From: an uncultured Campylobacterota bacterium
GTDB taxonomy: Bacteria; Campylobacterota; Campylobacteria; Campylobacterales; Sulfurovaceae
NCBI GenBank assembly: GCA_937141405.1
Contig: CAKZQQ010000006.1
Location: 1 to 64,000, forward strand
DNA: 64,000 nucleotides
Direction of reading: 5' to 3'
Shown: positions 53,738 to 62,909 of the stretch, piece after piece
Position numbering within the stretch: the first letter of the stretch is position 1
Layout: each line of letters begins with the position of its first letter
Translations under genes and position numbers: made by a program
The notes under the pieces: generated by a model
Seen by the model: the letters and a program-made list of their open reading frames with translations, nothing else
What the model was told of the DNA's origin: nothing
The model's database searches: none

Positions 53738-54596
53738 AGTTTTAGTGACGGGCTCAAAAGGACAACTTGGAAGCGAGATAGAAGAGCTCTCAGCTTCTTA
53801 TGATTACGATTTTATTTTTGTAGATAGAGATGAGCTAGATATCACAAAAGAAGAACAACTCAAAGATTTTTTTACCAAGAATAAAATTGATGCTATCATT
53901 AATTGCGTAGCATATACTGCTGTCGATAAAGCAGAAAGTGAACAAGAAAAAGCAGATAGAGTCAATAGAAAAGCAGTAAAAAAATTAGCAAAAATCGCAA
54001 AAGAGAATAACATAAAGCTGATTCATTTATCAACTGATTATGTATTTGATGGAAAGGCTCATAAGCCTTATATAGAGGAGTTCCAAACAAATCCAAAATC
54101 CGTATATGGGCAGACAAAACTTGAGGGTGAAAATGCAATGATAGCTATCAACCCACCAAATTCTATAATCATAAGAACTAGCTGGGTGTATGGCTTTTAT
54201 GGATCAAATTTTGTAAAGACAATGTTGAGATTAGGCAAAGAGAAAGAGCAAATCAATGTCATTTATGATCAAATAGGAGCTCCGACTTATGCTAAAGATT
54301 TGGCAAAAACTATTTTAGATATCTTGCCTAAGATAAGTAATGATAAGGTAAAGATCTATAACTATTCAAACGAAGGAGTGCTTTCTTGGTATGATTTTGC
54401 AAAAGAGATTCTGAAAATGGCAAAGATAGATTGTAAAATAGTCCCGATAGAAACATTTCAATATCCAACACCGGCAAAAAGACCACACTATTCACTACTC
54501 AATAAAACAAAAATAAAAGATAAATTCAATGTTGAAATATCCTATTGGAAAGATAGTCTAGAGGATTGTCTTAAAAGATTAGGAGAAAGAAAATAG
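53730..54596 (+). CDS. rfbD: dTDP-4-dehydrorhamnose reductase
   Basis: A 288-residue SDR-type reductase, last step in dTDP-L-rhamnose synthesis. The start at [14 protein letters not shown] is the NAD(P)-binding motif and is preferred over an upstream ATG at 53700 inside rfbC. It has INCVAYTAVDKAE, the STDYVFDG loop and the catalytic YGQTKLEGE. It is directly followed by rfbB with no spacer. Confidence 0.95.
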   Translation: MLKVLVTGSKGQLGSEIEELSASYDYDFIFVDRDELDITKEEQLKDFFTKNKIDAIINCVAYTAVDKAESEQEKADRVNRKAVKKLAKIAKENNIKLIHLSTDYVFDGKAHKPYIEEFQTNPKSVYGQTKLEGENAMIAINPPNSIIIRTSWVYGFYGSNFVKTMLRLGKEKEQINVIYDQIGAPTYAKDLAKTILDILPKISNDKVKIYNYSNEGVLSWYDFAKEILKMAKIDCKIVPIETFQYPTPAKRPHYSLLNKTKIKDKFNVEISYWKDSLEDCLKRLGERK

Positions 54597-55631
54597 ATGC
54601 CTAACAATAAAACAATATTAGTAACGGGGGGTGCGGGATTTATAGGAAGTAATTTCATACCCTATTTCTTGGATAAATACCCGGATTATTATATAGTCAA
54701 TCTCGATCTTTTAACTTACGCAGGAGAGCTTGATAATCTCAAAGAGATAGAAGCCAATGATAGATATAGATTCATCAAGGGAGATATCTGTGATAGAGAA
54801 CTTATAGAGTCAATATTAGAGAGATACGATATCAGGGGAATCATCCACTTTGCGGCAGAGTCCCATGTAGATAACTCCATTAAAGATCCTGGTGTATTTG
54901 TACGAACCAATGTCAATGGAACTTTTACACTTCTTGATGTAGCCTATAGGCACTGGATGGAGAAACCTTTTATTTTTAAAAAAGGATATGAGGAGTGTAG
55001 ATTTCATCATATCTCAACTGATGAGGTTTACGGTACTTTGGGCGAAAGTGGACTCTTTAGCGAAACAACACCTTACGCCCCAAACTCTCCATATAGTGCT
55101 AGCAAAGCAGGAAGCGATATGATTGTGCGCTCCTACCACCATACCTATGGCATGGATACCGTCATAACAAATTGCTCAAATAACTATGGTCCAAAACAGC
55201 ATGATGAAAAACTCATCCCTACGATTATTAGAAATGCGCTTGTTGGCAATCCTATCCCAATCTATGGAGATGGAAAAAACATAAGAGACTGGCTTTATGT
55301 GCTTGACCACTGCAAGGGAGTAGATCTCGTATATCATGATGGTAAAAGTGGAGAGACCTACAATATCGGCGGGAGAAATGAGCGAACTAACTTGCAAATA
55401 GTAGATACAATTTGCACTCTATTAGATGAAGTTTATCCAATCAAAAATAACCAATCAATCCAAAACTACAAAGATCTTGTGGTCTTTGTAGAGGATCGTG
55501 CAGGCCATGATAGAAGATATGCCATCGATGCATCAAAGCTTGAAAATGAGCTTGGCTGGAGGGCTGATGAGAGTTTTGATACAGGCATAGTGAAAACTAT
55601 TGAGTGGTATGTGGAGAAATATAAAGAATAA
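54597..55631 (+). CDS. rfbB: dTDP-glucose 4,6-dehydratase
   Basis: A 344-residue SDR enzyme, second step in the rhamnose pathway. NAD motif VTGGAGFIGSNFIPYF, HFAAESHVDNSI, the catalytic STDEVYGTLG and YSASKAGSD. With rfbA, rfbC and rfbD it completes dTDP-L-rhamnose synthesis in the order A-C-D-B. Confidence 0.97.
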   Translation: MPNNKTILVTGGAGFIGSNFIPYFLDKYPDYYIVNLDLLTYAGELDNLKEIEANDRYRFIKGDICDRELIESILERYDIRGIIHFAAESHVDNSIKDPGVFVRTNVNGTFTLLDVAYRHWMEKPFIFKKGYEECRFHHISTDEVYGTLGESGLFSETTPYAPNSPYSASKAGSDMIVRSYHHTYGMDTVITNCSNNYGPKQHDEKLIPTIIRNALVGNPIPIYGDGKNIRDWLYVLDHCKGVDLVYHDGKSGETYNIGGRNERTNLQIVDTICTLLDEVYPIKNNQSIQNYKDLVVFVEDRAGHDRRYAIDASKLENELGWRADESFDTGIVKTIEWYVEKYKE

Positions 55632-55679
55632 TTGTTAAAATTATAAGTGCATTGAGAGGTTAAATGTCTCAGTGTGTTT

Positions 55680-56414
55680 ATGAAAACACTTGAGTATATA
55701 GACTATGTCGACAAATTTAGAAAAAGGAATATGTTGATTGTCGGGAATGGAATGTTAGCGTATGAATTTAGTGATTATAGAGATGACAACGATATTATAA
55801 TATTTGCTTCCGGGGTTTCTAATTCTAAGGAGACAAGAGAAAGTGAATTTGAAAGAGAGAAAGAACTACTCACTAAAACTATTGGTAATATTTCATCTGA
55901 AAAAATAATTTATTTTAGTACATGCGCCATGTATGACAGCTATTTTGCTAATAATAGATACATAAAGCATAAACTTCATATAGAATCTTATATTAAAAAA
56001 AATGTTAAAAACTTTATCATAGCAAGACTCCCCCAGGTTATAGGAAAGAGTAATAATAAACAACAATTAATGGGGTTTTTGTATGATAAAATCTTAAATA
56101 ACAAAGAGTTTGAACTCTTTAATATAGATAGAAATATCATTGATGTTCAAGATGTAAAAAAAATTTTAGAATATAGTTTAACCAACCATTTATTTAATAG
56201 AGAAACAATCAACATTGCTAATCCAAAAAATATCAATATGATTACTTTAGTGGGTTATATTGAAGATATTCTTGAAAAAAAAGCTATCTATTCAATAAAG
56301 AATTTAGAAGGTAGTTTTTGTATCGATATTGAGAAAATATCCCCCATAATCAAAAAATTAAACCTTTTTAAACCAACATACATGAGGGATATCATAAAGG
56401 TTAATTATGGCTAA
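55680..56414 (+). CDS. NAD-dependent epimerase/dehydratase-like protein
   Basis: About 244 residues. The nucleotide motif is MLIVGNGMLAYEF rather than the strict GxxGxxG. STCAMYD and a Y-x3-K (YIKHK) keep the SDR catalytic pattern. It is shorter than typical sugar epimerases, with a reduced C-terminal substrate domain. Base use is more AT-rich than the rfb genes, which is common for strain-specific glycan genes. The start is uncertain: a GTG at 55674 is also in frame. It overlaps the glycosyltransferase gene by 8 bases. Confidence 0.7.
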   Translation: MKTLEYIDYVDKFRKRNMLIVGNGMLAYEFSDYRDDNDIIIFASGVSNSKETRESEFEREKELLTKTIGNISSEKIIYFSTCAMYDSYFANNRYIKHKLHIESYIKKNVKNFIIARLPQVIGKSNNKQQLMGFLYDKILNNKEFELFNIDRNIIDVQDVKKILEYSLTNHLFNRETINIANPKNINMITLVGYIEDILEKKAIYSIKNLEGSFCIDIEKISPIIKKLNLFKPTYMRDIIKVNYG

Positions 56415-57312
56415 TCTCATTTCTGTAATATTGCCTGTATATAATGGAGCACTTTATCTTGATGAGGCAATAAAAAGTATATTGAGTCAAACATATTCCA
56501 ATTTTGAATTTATAATCATAAACGATGGATCGACAGATAATAGTTTGGAGATAATAAATAGACATAAATCTATAGATGATAGAATCAAAGTCATTTCAAG
56601 GGAAAATAGGGGCTTAATAGCGTCTTTGAATGAAGGAATCGAGAAATCTGAAGGTACTTATATAGCAAGAATAGATCAAGATGATGTCTCTCTCCCCGGA
56701 AGATTAGAGAAACAACTTAATTATATGTTGAAAAATCATTTAGATATTTGCGGAGGAGATTTTACTAAGATTGATGTACAAAACAATGTTTTAGAAGAGC
56801 ATAAAGTGCCAAAAACAGAATCTGAAATCATAATCACATTAGCAACGAATATGCCATTTGCACATTCATGTGTTATGATAAAAGAAAGTTTTTTATCAAA
56901 AAATAATTTAAAATATGGATTAAACGGCTATAGGAATGCAGAAGATTTGGACTTGTGGATTTTAATGTATGAGAATGGTGCTAAATTTGGTAATGTAGAT
57001 GCAAAAATATTAAAATACAGGATATTACCTTCATCAATGTCAAGAACAAATCTTAAGGAGATTAAAAAAGAGTCAGATAGACAGTTTGATAGTTTTATTA
57101 AAAATAATAGAGTAGATTTTGAAAATAGATTTCAAATTTTACTCAAACAAAAAAACATCTCAAATGCAATACAAAGAGATATGATGAGAGCAATCATAAG
57201 ATATTCACTGCTAACTTATAAAACAAATTTTATATTTAAAACCATATTAAAGTTAAAAATGTCAAACATTGTCATGGGCATTCTCTCTTTTATAAAATTA
57301 AAATATATGTAA
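56407..57312 (+). CDS. Family 2 glycosyltransferase
   Basis: A 301-residue GT-A enzyme transferring a sugar to the growing glycan at the cytoplasmic face. N-terminal ISVILPVYNGALYLDEAI, NDGSTDNS, and the metal-binding ARIDQDDVSLPGR (DxD-like). C-terminal basic and hydrophobic region without clear membrane helices. Donor and acceptor are unknown. AT-rich, like its upstream neighbour. Confidence 0.9.
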   Translation: MANLISVILPVYNGALYLDEAIKSILSQTYSNFEFIIINDGSTDNSLEIINRHKSIDDRIKVISRENRGLIASLNEGIEKSEGTYIARIDQDDVSLPGRLEKQLNYMLKNHLDICGGDFTKIDVQNNVLEEHKVPKTESEIIITLATNMPFAHSCVMIKESFLSKNNLKYGLNGYRNAEDLDLWILMYENGAKFGNVDAKILKYRILPSSMSRTNLKEIKKESDRQFDSFIKNNRVDFENRFQILLKQKNISNAIQRDMMRAIIRYSLLTYKTNFIFKTILKLKMSNIVMGILSFIKLKYM

Positions 57313-57450
57313 TATAGGAGAATAAAACTTATTAACAATAAGAGTTTGCATTTAAAGAAGCGGTTTTGAAAAAGAGTTTTTGACCAACAAATATAGTGCA
57401 TATAATGATATAATAAAACACAAAAATAAAAGATGCCAAAACGGGAGTTT

Positions 57451-58212
57451 ATGAGCTTGTTTAAAGATATAGAGATTCAAAAGATAAGAGATATCGCTTT
57501 AGAGGCGGGAAGATTGATTATGCATATTTATGAAAAAGATTTTTCCATAGAGTATAAAGATGATAATTCTCCGTTAACTGAAGCGGATACAAAATCCAAT
57601 GAACTTATCTGCGATAGGCTGAAATCGTTCTATCCAAAAATCCCGATTATGAGTGAGGAGAGCAAGCAAGTTGCTTATGAGATACGTAAATATTGGGATT
57701 GTTATTGGTGCATAGATCCGATTGACGGGACAAAAGAGTTTATCAAAAAAAATGGAGAGTTCACGGTAAACATCGCATTGATATGTAAGGGTGAGCCTGT
57801 TTTGGGTGTCGTTTATGCGCCCGCACTTCAAGAGCTTTACTCTGCAAAAAAGGGTGAAGGTGGCTATAAGAATGAACAAAGATTGCCTCTTTGCGCAAAT
57901 GATAATCCAAAGCAGAAACTATCGGTTGTTGCCTCTAAATCTCACCTCTCGTCTGAAACTCAAGCATTTATAGATAGTCTTGATGCAAAAGAGATAGAGC
58001 AGGTCTCAAAAGGGAGTAGTTTGAAGCTTTGTATGGTGGCCGAAGGAAGTGCAGATATTTATCCAAGATTAGCACCTACGATGGAGTGGGATACGGCTGC
58101 GGCAGATGCGATTGTTCGGGAGAGTGGCAAAATGACCTATCAATTTGAAAGTCAAGAGCCTCTAATGTATAATAAAGAGAACCTTTTGAATCCCTGGTTT
58201 GTGGTGAAGTAA
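57451..58212 (+). CDS. cysQ: 3'(2'),5'-bisphosphate nucleotidase (PAP phosphatase)
   Basis: A 253-residue member of the inositol-phosphatase superfamily that converts PAP, the by-product of PAPS-using sulfotransferases, to AMP. Motifs: [41 protein letters not shown]. Start MSLFKD at 57451 is supported by GGGAG at 57443-57447. It heads the PAPS gene set and lies one base before cysC. Confidence 0.92.
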   Translation: MSLFKDIEIQKIRDIALEAGRLIMHIYEKDFSIEYKDDNSPLTEADTKSNELICDRLKSFYPKIPIMSEESKQVAYEIRKYWDCYWCIDPIDGTKEFIKKNGEFTVNIALICKGEPVLGVVYAPALQELYSAKKGEGGYKNEQRLPLCANDNPKQKLSVVASKSHLSSETQAFIDSLDAKEIEQVSKGSSLKLCMVAEGSADIYPRLAPTMEWDTAAADAIVRESGKMTYQFESQEPLMYNKENLLNPWFVVK

Positions 58213-58213
58213 G

Positions 58214-58816
58214 ATGGATAAAAATGTAGTATGGCATAGTCACAATATAGACAAACAAAAAAGAGCGGCATTAAAAAATCAAAAACCATGTATTCTCTGG
58301 TTTACCGGACTTAGCGGAAGCGGTAAAAGTACTATAGCCGGAGCACTTGAAGAGATGCTCTATAAAAATGGTAATCATACCTATCTGCTTGATGGAGATA
58401 ATATTCGCCATGGACTCAATAATAATCTTGGGTTTGATGAGGGAGGCAGGATAGAGAATATTCGAAGAGTGGGGGAGGTGGCGAAACTTTTTGTCGATAG
58501 TGGGCTTATCGTCTTAAGTGCCTTTATCTCTCCTTTTAACAAAGAGAGGGCATTTGTAAGAGAGCTTGTAGATGAGGGAGAATTTATAGAGATATTTATC
58601 GATACTCCGCTTGCTGTTTGTGAAGCAAGAGACCCCAAAAAACTTTATAAAAAAGCACGATTGGGCGAGATCAAAGATTTCACAGGCATAGATAGTCCTT
58701 ATGAGCTACCTATTTCGCCCGCTATTCATATAATGAGTGATACAATCTCTGCACAAGAAGCATCTAGGCAGATATTTGATTATCTTGCGCAAAAAGGATA
58801 CATATATGTTACGTAG
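58214..58816 (+). CDS. cysC: Adenylylsulfate kinase
   Basis: A 200-residue kinase making PAPS from APS. P-loop [11 protein letters not shown] (32-40), the substrate loop [16 protein letters not shown], and the FISPF active segment. Family length is normal. It overlaps cysD by 11 bases. PAPS is the donor for sulfotransferases and the substrate for CysH; neither is in the window. Confidence 0.95.
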   Translation: MDKNVVWHSHNIDKQKRAALKNQKPCILWFTGLSGSGKSTIAGALEEMLYKNGNHTYLLDGDNIRHGLNNNLGFDEGGRIENIRRVGEVAKLFVDSGLIVLSAFISPFNKERAFVRELVDEGEFIEIFIDTPLAVCEARDPKKLYKKARLGEIKDFTGIDSPYELPISPAIHIMSDTISAQEASRQIFDYLAQKGYIYVT

Positions 58817-59729
58817 TGATATTTCGTCTCATAAGCTTACTCATCTCAAACAACTCGAGGCTGAGTCGATTCATATCATGAGAGAAGTAATTGCTGAATT
58901 TAGCAAGCCGGCTATGCTTTATAGTGTCGGTAAAGATAGCTCTGTGATGCTGCATCTGCTTCAAAAGGCATTTTATCCCGCACCCCCACCGCTTCCTTTA
59001 GTTCATGTAGACACGAAGTGGAAGTTTAAAGAGATGATAGAGTTCCGTGACCGTAGAGCCAAGGAGGTCGGAATGGAGCTTATCGTTTATAGCAATCCAA
59101 AAGGCGATGAGCTTGGCATTTCTCCATTTATCCACGGTTCAGCTATGCACACGGATATCATGAAAACAGAAGGGCTCAAACAGATGCTTGATATCTATCA
59201 ATTCGATGCTGTTTTTGGCGGTGCTAGAAGAGACGAGGAGAAGAGTCGCGCAAAAGAGCGTATCTACTCTTTTAGAGACAGAAATCATAGATGGGATCCC
59301 AAAAGACAGCGCCCCGAACTTTGGAATATCTATAACGGTCGCCACAATCAAGGAGAATCTATCAGAGTTTTCCCTCTTTCAAATTGGACAGAACTTGATA
59401 TTTGGCAGTATATTTATCTGGAAAATATACAGATACCGAGTCTTTATTTTGCAAAAGAGCGAGAAGTAGTTGAATATATGGGCACAAAAATTATGGTGGA
59501 TGATGCAAGAATGCCAAAAGACCTTAAAGAAAAAGCAAAAAAAGAGATGGTGCGGTTTCGTACACTTGGATGCTACCCTCTTACGGGTGCTATCAACTCC
59601 CAAGCTTCTACGTTGCCTCAAATCATTCAAGAGATGCTACTTACAACTACAAGCGAGAGACAAGGAAGGCTGATTGATAGTGACAGCGATGCAAGCATGG
59701 AGAAGAAAAAACAAGAGGGGTATTTTTAA
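58806..59729 (+). CDS. cysD: Sulfate adenylyltransferase subunit 2
   Basis: A 307-residue ATP-PPase subunit that makes APS with CysN. The start is at [14 protein letters not shown], inside the end of cysC. The PP-loop is [33 protein letters not shown] and GCYPLTGAI are family-typical. The stop overlaps the cysN start by one base. Confidence 0.96.
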   Translation: MLRSDISSHKLTHLKQLEAESIHIMREVIAEFSKPAMLYSVGKDSSVMLHLLQKAFYPAPPPLPLVHVDTKWKFKEMIEFRDRRAKEVGMELIVYSNPKGDELGISPFIHGSAMHTDIMKTEGLKQMLDIYQFDAVFGGARRDEEKSRAKERIYSFRDRNHRWDPKRQRPELWNIYNGRHNQGESIRVFPLSNWTELDIWQYIYLENIQIPSLYFAKEREVVEYMGTKIMVDDARMPKDLKEKAKKEMVRFRTLGCYPLTGAINSQASTLPQIIQEMLLTTTSERQGRLIDSDSDASMEKKKQEGYF

Positions 59730-61189
59730 TGGCACATCAATCAAACCTCATTGAAGAAAATATTGAAAAATATCTCAAGGAGCATGAAAACAAAGAGATA
59801 CTTCGTTTTATCACATGTGGGAGTGTAGATGATGGAAAATCAACTCTTATCGGTAGATTACTCTATGATAGCAAAATGATATTTGAAGATCAGTTAGCTT
59901 CGATAGAAAAAGATAGTAAAAAAAGCGGAACAAACGGAGATAAGATTGATCTCGCTCTTTTGGTAGATGGTCTTGCGAGTGAGCGGGAGCAAGGAATTAC
60001 TATCGATGTCGCCTATAGATTTTTCTCGACCGAGAGACGCAAATTTATCATAGCCGATACTCCGGGCCATGAGCAGTATACGAGAAATATGGTAACGGGC
60101 GCGAGTACGGCTGATCTTGCAATCATTCTCATCGATGCAAGATCAGGGGTATTAACGCAAACAAAAAGACACTCGTATATCGCGTCACTTTTAGGCATCA
60201 GAAATATTATCGTGGCTATCAATAAAATGGATCTTGTCGATTTCGATCAAGATATCTTTGAAAATATCAAAAAAGATTATGAGACGATTATCTCCAATTT
60301 GCCACATCATAAAAATATCGATTTCAACTATATTCCTATCTCGGCGCTTGAGGGGGACAATATTGTCTTAAATTCTAAACGATGTTCATGGTACAAGGGT
60401 ATATCTTTGATGGAGATGCTCAATACTCTAGAAATTTCAAAACAAAAAAATACTCATTTTCGCCTCCCCGTTCAGTATGTCAATAGACCACATCTCAACT
60501 TCAGAGGATTTTGCGGTACAATTGCTAGCGGGAGCATCCAGGTAGGCGATAGCATAACTGTGCTCCCTTCAAAAAAAACTAGCAAAGTAAGATCGATTAT
60601 CTCCAGTGAGATTAAAGTGCTTCGTCCAAAAAACAAAGACGAGAGCGTAGAAGAGATCAAAGAGGCATTTGCGCCGATGTCCACTACAATCACTTTAGAG
60701 GATGAGATTGATATCTCTCGTGGCGATATGATTGTAAAAAGCGAAAATATTCCGCAAATATCCAACCACTTAAGTGCAATGGTTGTTTGGATGGATGAGA
60801 TACCTATGCGACTCCATCAAAACTATATTATAAAGCGTGCCACATCAGTGATTAACGGTTCGTTTGGCTCGATTGAGTTTAAGAAAAATATCAATACATT
60901 TGAAGAGGTGAAGGCTAACTCTTTGGAGCTTAATGATATTGCTAAATGCACTTTATCGCTTGATAGACAAATAGCTGTTGATCCTTACAGTGAAAATCGC
61001 TATACAGGTAGCTTTATCATTATCGATCGCTATACAAATGCCACCTTGGGTGCAGGCATGATCGTATCTTCCATTATAGGAAAAAGTTCAGGTAAAGAGA
61101 AGACTATTCGAGAGTATACTAAAGCAGAAAAAGAGCTCAATGAGTTTATCCGTACCAACTATCCTGAGTGGGGCTGCAAGGAGATATAG
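59729..61189 (+). CDS. cysN: Sulfate adenylyltransferase subunit 1 (GTPase)
   Basis: A 486-residue translation-factor-like GTPase that drives APS formation by CysD. G1 is GSVDDGKST (31-39), G3 DTPGHEQY and G4 NKMD. Elongation-factor-type beta barrels follow. It carries no fused CysC domain, unlike CysNC forms; the kinase is separate here. Confidence 0.96.
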   Translation: MAHQSNLIEENIEKYLKEHENKEILRFITCGSVDDGKSTLIGRLLYDSKMIFEDQLASIEKDSKKSGTNGDKIDLALLVDGLASEREQGITIDVAYRFFSTERRKFIIADTPGHEQYTRNMVTGASTADLAIILIDARSGVLTQTKRHSYIASLLGIRNIIVAINKMDLVDFDQDIFENIKKDYETIISNLPHHKNIDFNYIPISALEGDNIVLNSKRCSWYKGISLMEMLNTLEISKQKNTHFRLPVQYVNRPHLNFRGFCGTIASGSIQVGDSITVLPSKKTSKVRSIISSEIKVLRPKNKDESVEEIKEAFAPMSTTITLEDEIDISRGDMIVKSENIPQISNHLSAMVVWMDEIPMRLHQNYIIKRATSVINGSFGSIEFKKNINTFEEVKANSLELNDIAKCTLSLDRQIAVDPYSENRYTGSFIIIDRYTNATLGAGMIVSSIIGKSSGKEKTIREYTKAEKELNEFIRTNYPEWGCKEI

Positions 61190-61192
61190 TTT

Positions 61193-61918
61193 ATGTACAA
61201 AGATACAAATAGAAGATCGATTGCTAAGGGCATTAGTTGGAGAATTTTTGCAACACTGACAACCATTATCATCGTTTATCTTCTTTTTGGCAAGCTCGAC
61301 CTTGCTGTCGCAGCGGGAGCAATCGAGGTGATTGCAAAGATTATTTTGTATTGGGCTCATGAGCGTTTATGGGTCAATGTTAGGTGGGGCAGAAAGCGTA
61401 TAGAGCCTTTTAACCTTTGGTTTACCGGGATTCCTATGAGCGGTAAAACGACTATTGCCGATAAGGTTTATAAAGAGCTGCAAAAACTTGATATTCCTTT
61501 GGAGAGAATTGACAGTAAAGATATCCGCGAGTTAATACCCGATATTGGGTACAGTAGAGAAGAGAGAAATCAGCATATTAAGCGTATCGGGCATTTGATA
61601 GCGACGCTGCAAAATAATGCAATCTCTACGGTAGCCTCTTTTGTGAGCCCCTATAGAGAGTCAAGAAAAGCGATTCATAATATGGTCAAGAATAATGTCG
61701 TGATTTATATAAAAGCAGATATAGAGACTTGTATCGAACGAGACTACAAAGGTGCATATGAGCAAGCGCTCAGAGGAGAGCTTAAGAATTTTACGGGTAT
61801 CAATGATATCTATGAAGAGCCGCAAAATGCCGATATTATCATAGATACAGATGTAATGAGTATTGATGAGGCGTGTAGGATTATCGTGAAATATGTTAAA
61901 AAAAGATATACTAAGTAA
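61193..61918 (+). CDS. DUF2061 membrane domain fused to APS-kinase-like domain
   Basis: A 241-residue fusion. Residues 1-65 are a DUF2061 domain with two short membrane segments (SWRIFATLTTIIIVYLLFG and a second through AGAIEVIAKIILYWAHE). Residues 73-241 are a CysC-like P-loop kinase: FTGIPMSGKTT (78-87), FVSPY and the LKNFTGI segment shared with CysC. The APS-binding DGDNIR loop is replaced by DSKDIRELI. It may be a membrane-bound APS kinase or a kinase for another sulfate- or nucleotide-linked substrate. It lies three bases after cysN, so it is part of the PAPS unit. It duplicates the activity of the separate cysC, which is odd. Confidence 0.82.
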   Translation: MYKDTNRRSIAKGISWRIFATLTTIIIVYLLFGKLDLAVAAGAIEVIAKIILYWAHERLWVNVRWGRKRIEPFNLWFTGIPMSGKTTIADKVYKELQKLDIPLERIDSKDIRELIPDIGYSREERNQHIKRIGHLIATLQNNAISTVASFVSPYRESRKAIHNMVKNNVVIYIKADIETCIERDYKGAYEQALRGELKNFTGINDIYEEPQNADIIIDTDVMSIDEACRIIVKYVKKRYTK

Positions 61919-61943
61919 AATGAAATAACCCACTGGAGTTTTT

Positions 61944-62909
61944 TTGGAAAACCCTAAGTTTAACTTTCAGCCTACAGTTCTTATATCATCCAATGAGGAT
62001 ATTCGATATCGAGGATCGTCTGGTGGGATTATTACTCAAATCATTCAGTATCTGTTTGATATGAATAAAATAAATACATGTTTGGGTTTTAGATTTGAGG
62101 GTGTAGAGCTTTTTAAGCCATATCTGCTTTACAAATATGATGATTATATACAATCTGGTTCAATCTATCATCATATTAACATTTATAACTTTTTAAAAGA
62201 GAATATTAAAAACATACAACCACCACTTTTTTTAACTTGCCTGCCTTGTCAAATAGGACCAATTAGAAGATTGCTTTTAAAACATAATATTGACGCAGTT
62301 ATGATAGCCCTTGTGTGCTCATCACAATTAGAGAAAGAAGCAACCTATTATTTTCTAGAAAAAAATAATATTGATATAAAAGAAGTAGAAGAGTTTAGAT
62401 ATAGGGGTAACGGTTGGCCTTCAGGCATACAGTGTGTGGCAAGAGATAAAGAATATTTTTTTCATAATAACAATTCTAAGTGGATTGATATTTTCCATTC
62501 CCAGATTTTTAATCTAAAAAAATGTTTTGCTTGTAAAGACACATTTGGTTTGGAGGCTGATATAAGCGTTGCGGATCCTTGGCTAAAAAGATATATAGAA
62601 AATGATTCAATTGGTGCATCAATCGTTTTACCACACAGTAAGAAAGGTGGAGCGGTTATCCAGGCGATAATTAAAGATGGTCGTGTAAAACTGATAGAGT
62701 TATTAAATAGTGATGAAGTAGTTTTATCACAAAAGGTTACATTGGTCCGAAAACATCTCTTTAAAAAGTATAGAATTGGAGAGAGTCTTATTATAAAAAT
62801 GATAAGAACATCTTACTATAAGAAGATGTACTATAGAATAAGTACTTTACACCGAAAAATATTTTTTAAAATAATAGCTATAGCTAAAAGATTTCAAAGA
62901 GAAAAATGA
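61944..62909 (+). CDS. FrhB/FdhB-like Fe-S protein of polysaccharide loci
   Basis: A 321-residue protein related to the coenzyme F420 hydrogenase/dehydrogenase beta subunit family, in the variant found in polysaccharide clusters beside pyruvyl transferases. RGSSGGIITQIIQYL, LTCLPCQIGPIRRL and the cysteine pair in KKCFACKDTFG with ISVADPW are family-like. Its role there is unknown; no F420 is expected. The TTG start has CTGGAG upstream. The stop overlaps the next gene's start (ATGA). Confidence 0.8.
   Translation: MENPKFNFQPTVLISSNEDIRYRGSSGGIITQIIQYLFDMNKINTCLGFRFEGVELFKPYLLYKYDDYIQSGSIYHHINIYNFLKENIKNIQPPLFLTCLPCQIGPIRRLLLKHNIDAVMIALVCSSQLEKEATYYFLEKNNIDIKEVEEFRYRGNGWPSGIQCVARDKEYFFHNNNSKWIDIFHSQIFNLKKCFACKDTFGLEADISVADPWLKRYIENDSIGASIVLPHSKKGGAVIQAIIKDGRVKLIELLNSDEVVLSQKVTLVRKHLFKKYRIGESLIIKMIRTSYYKKMYYRISTLHRKIFFKIIAIAKRFQREK

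Noticed and set aside
55680-57312. Recently acquired genomic island
   Set aside because: These two genes are more AT-rich than their neighbours, but no integrase, tRNA or flanking repeats are seen; such composition is usual for variable glycan genes.
57451-61189. Ordinary assimilatory sulfate reduction operon
   Set aside because: No cysH, cysI or cysJ is present and the genes are embedded in a glycan locus; kept as an alternative only if such genes lie just beyond the window.
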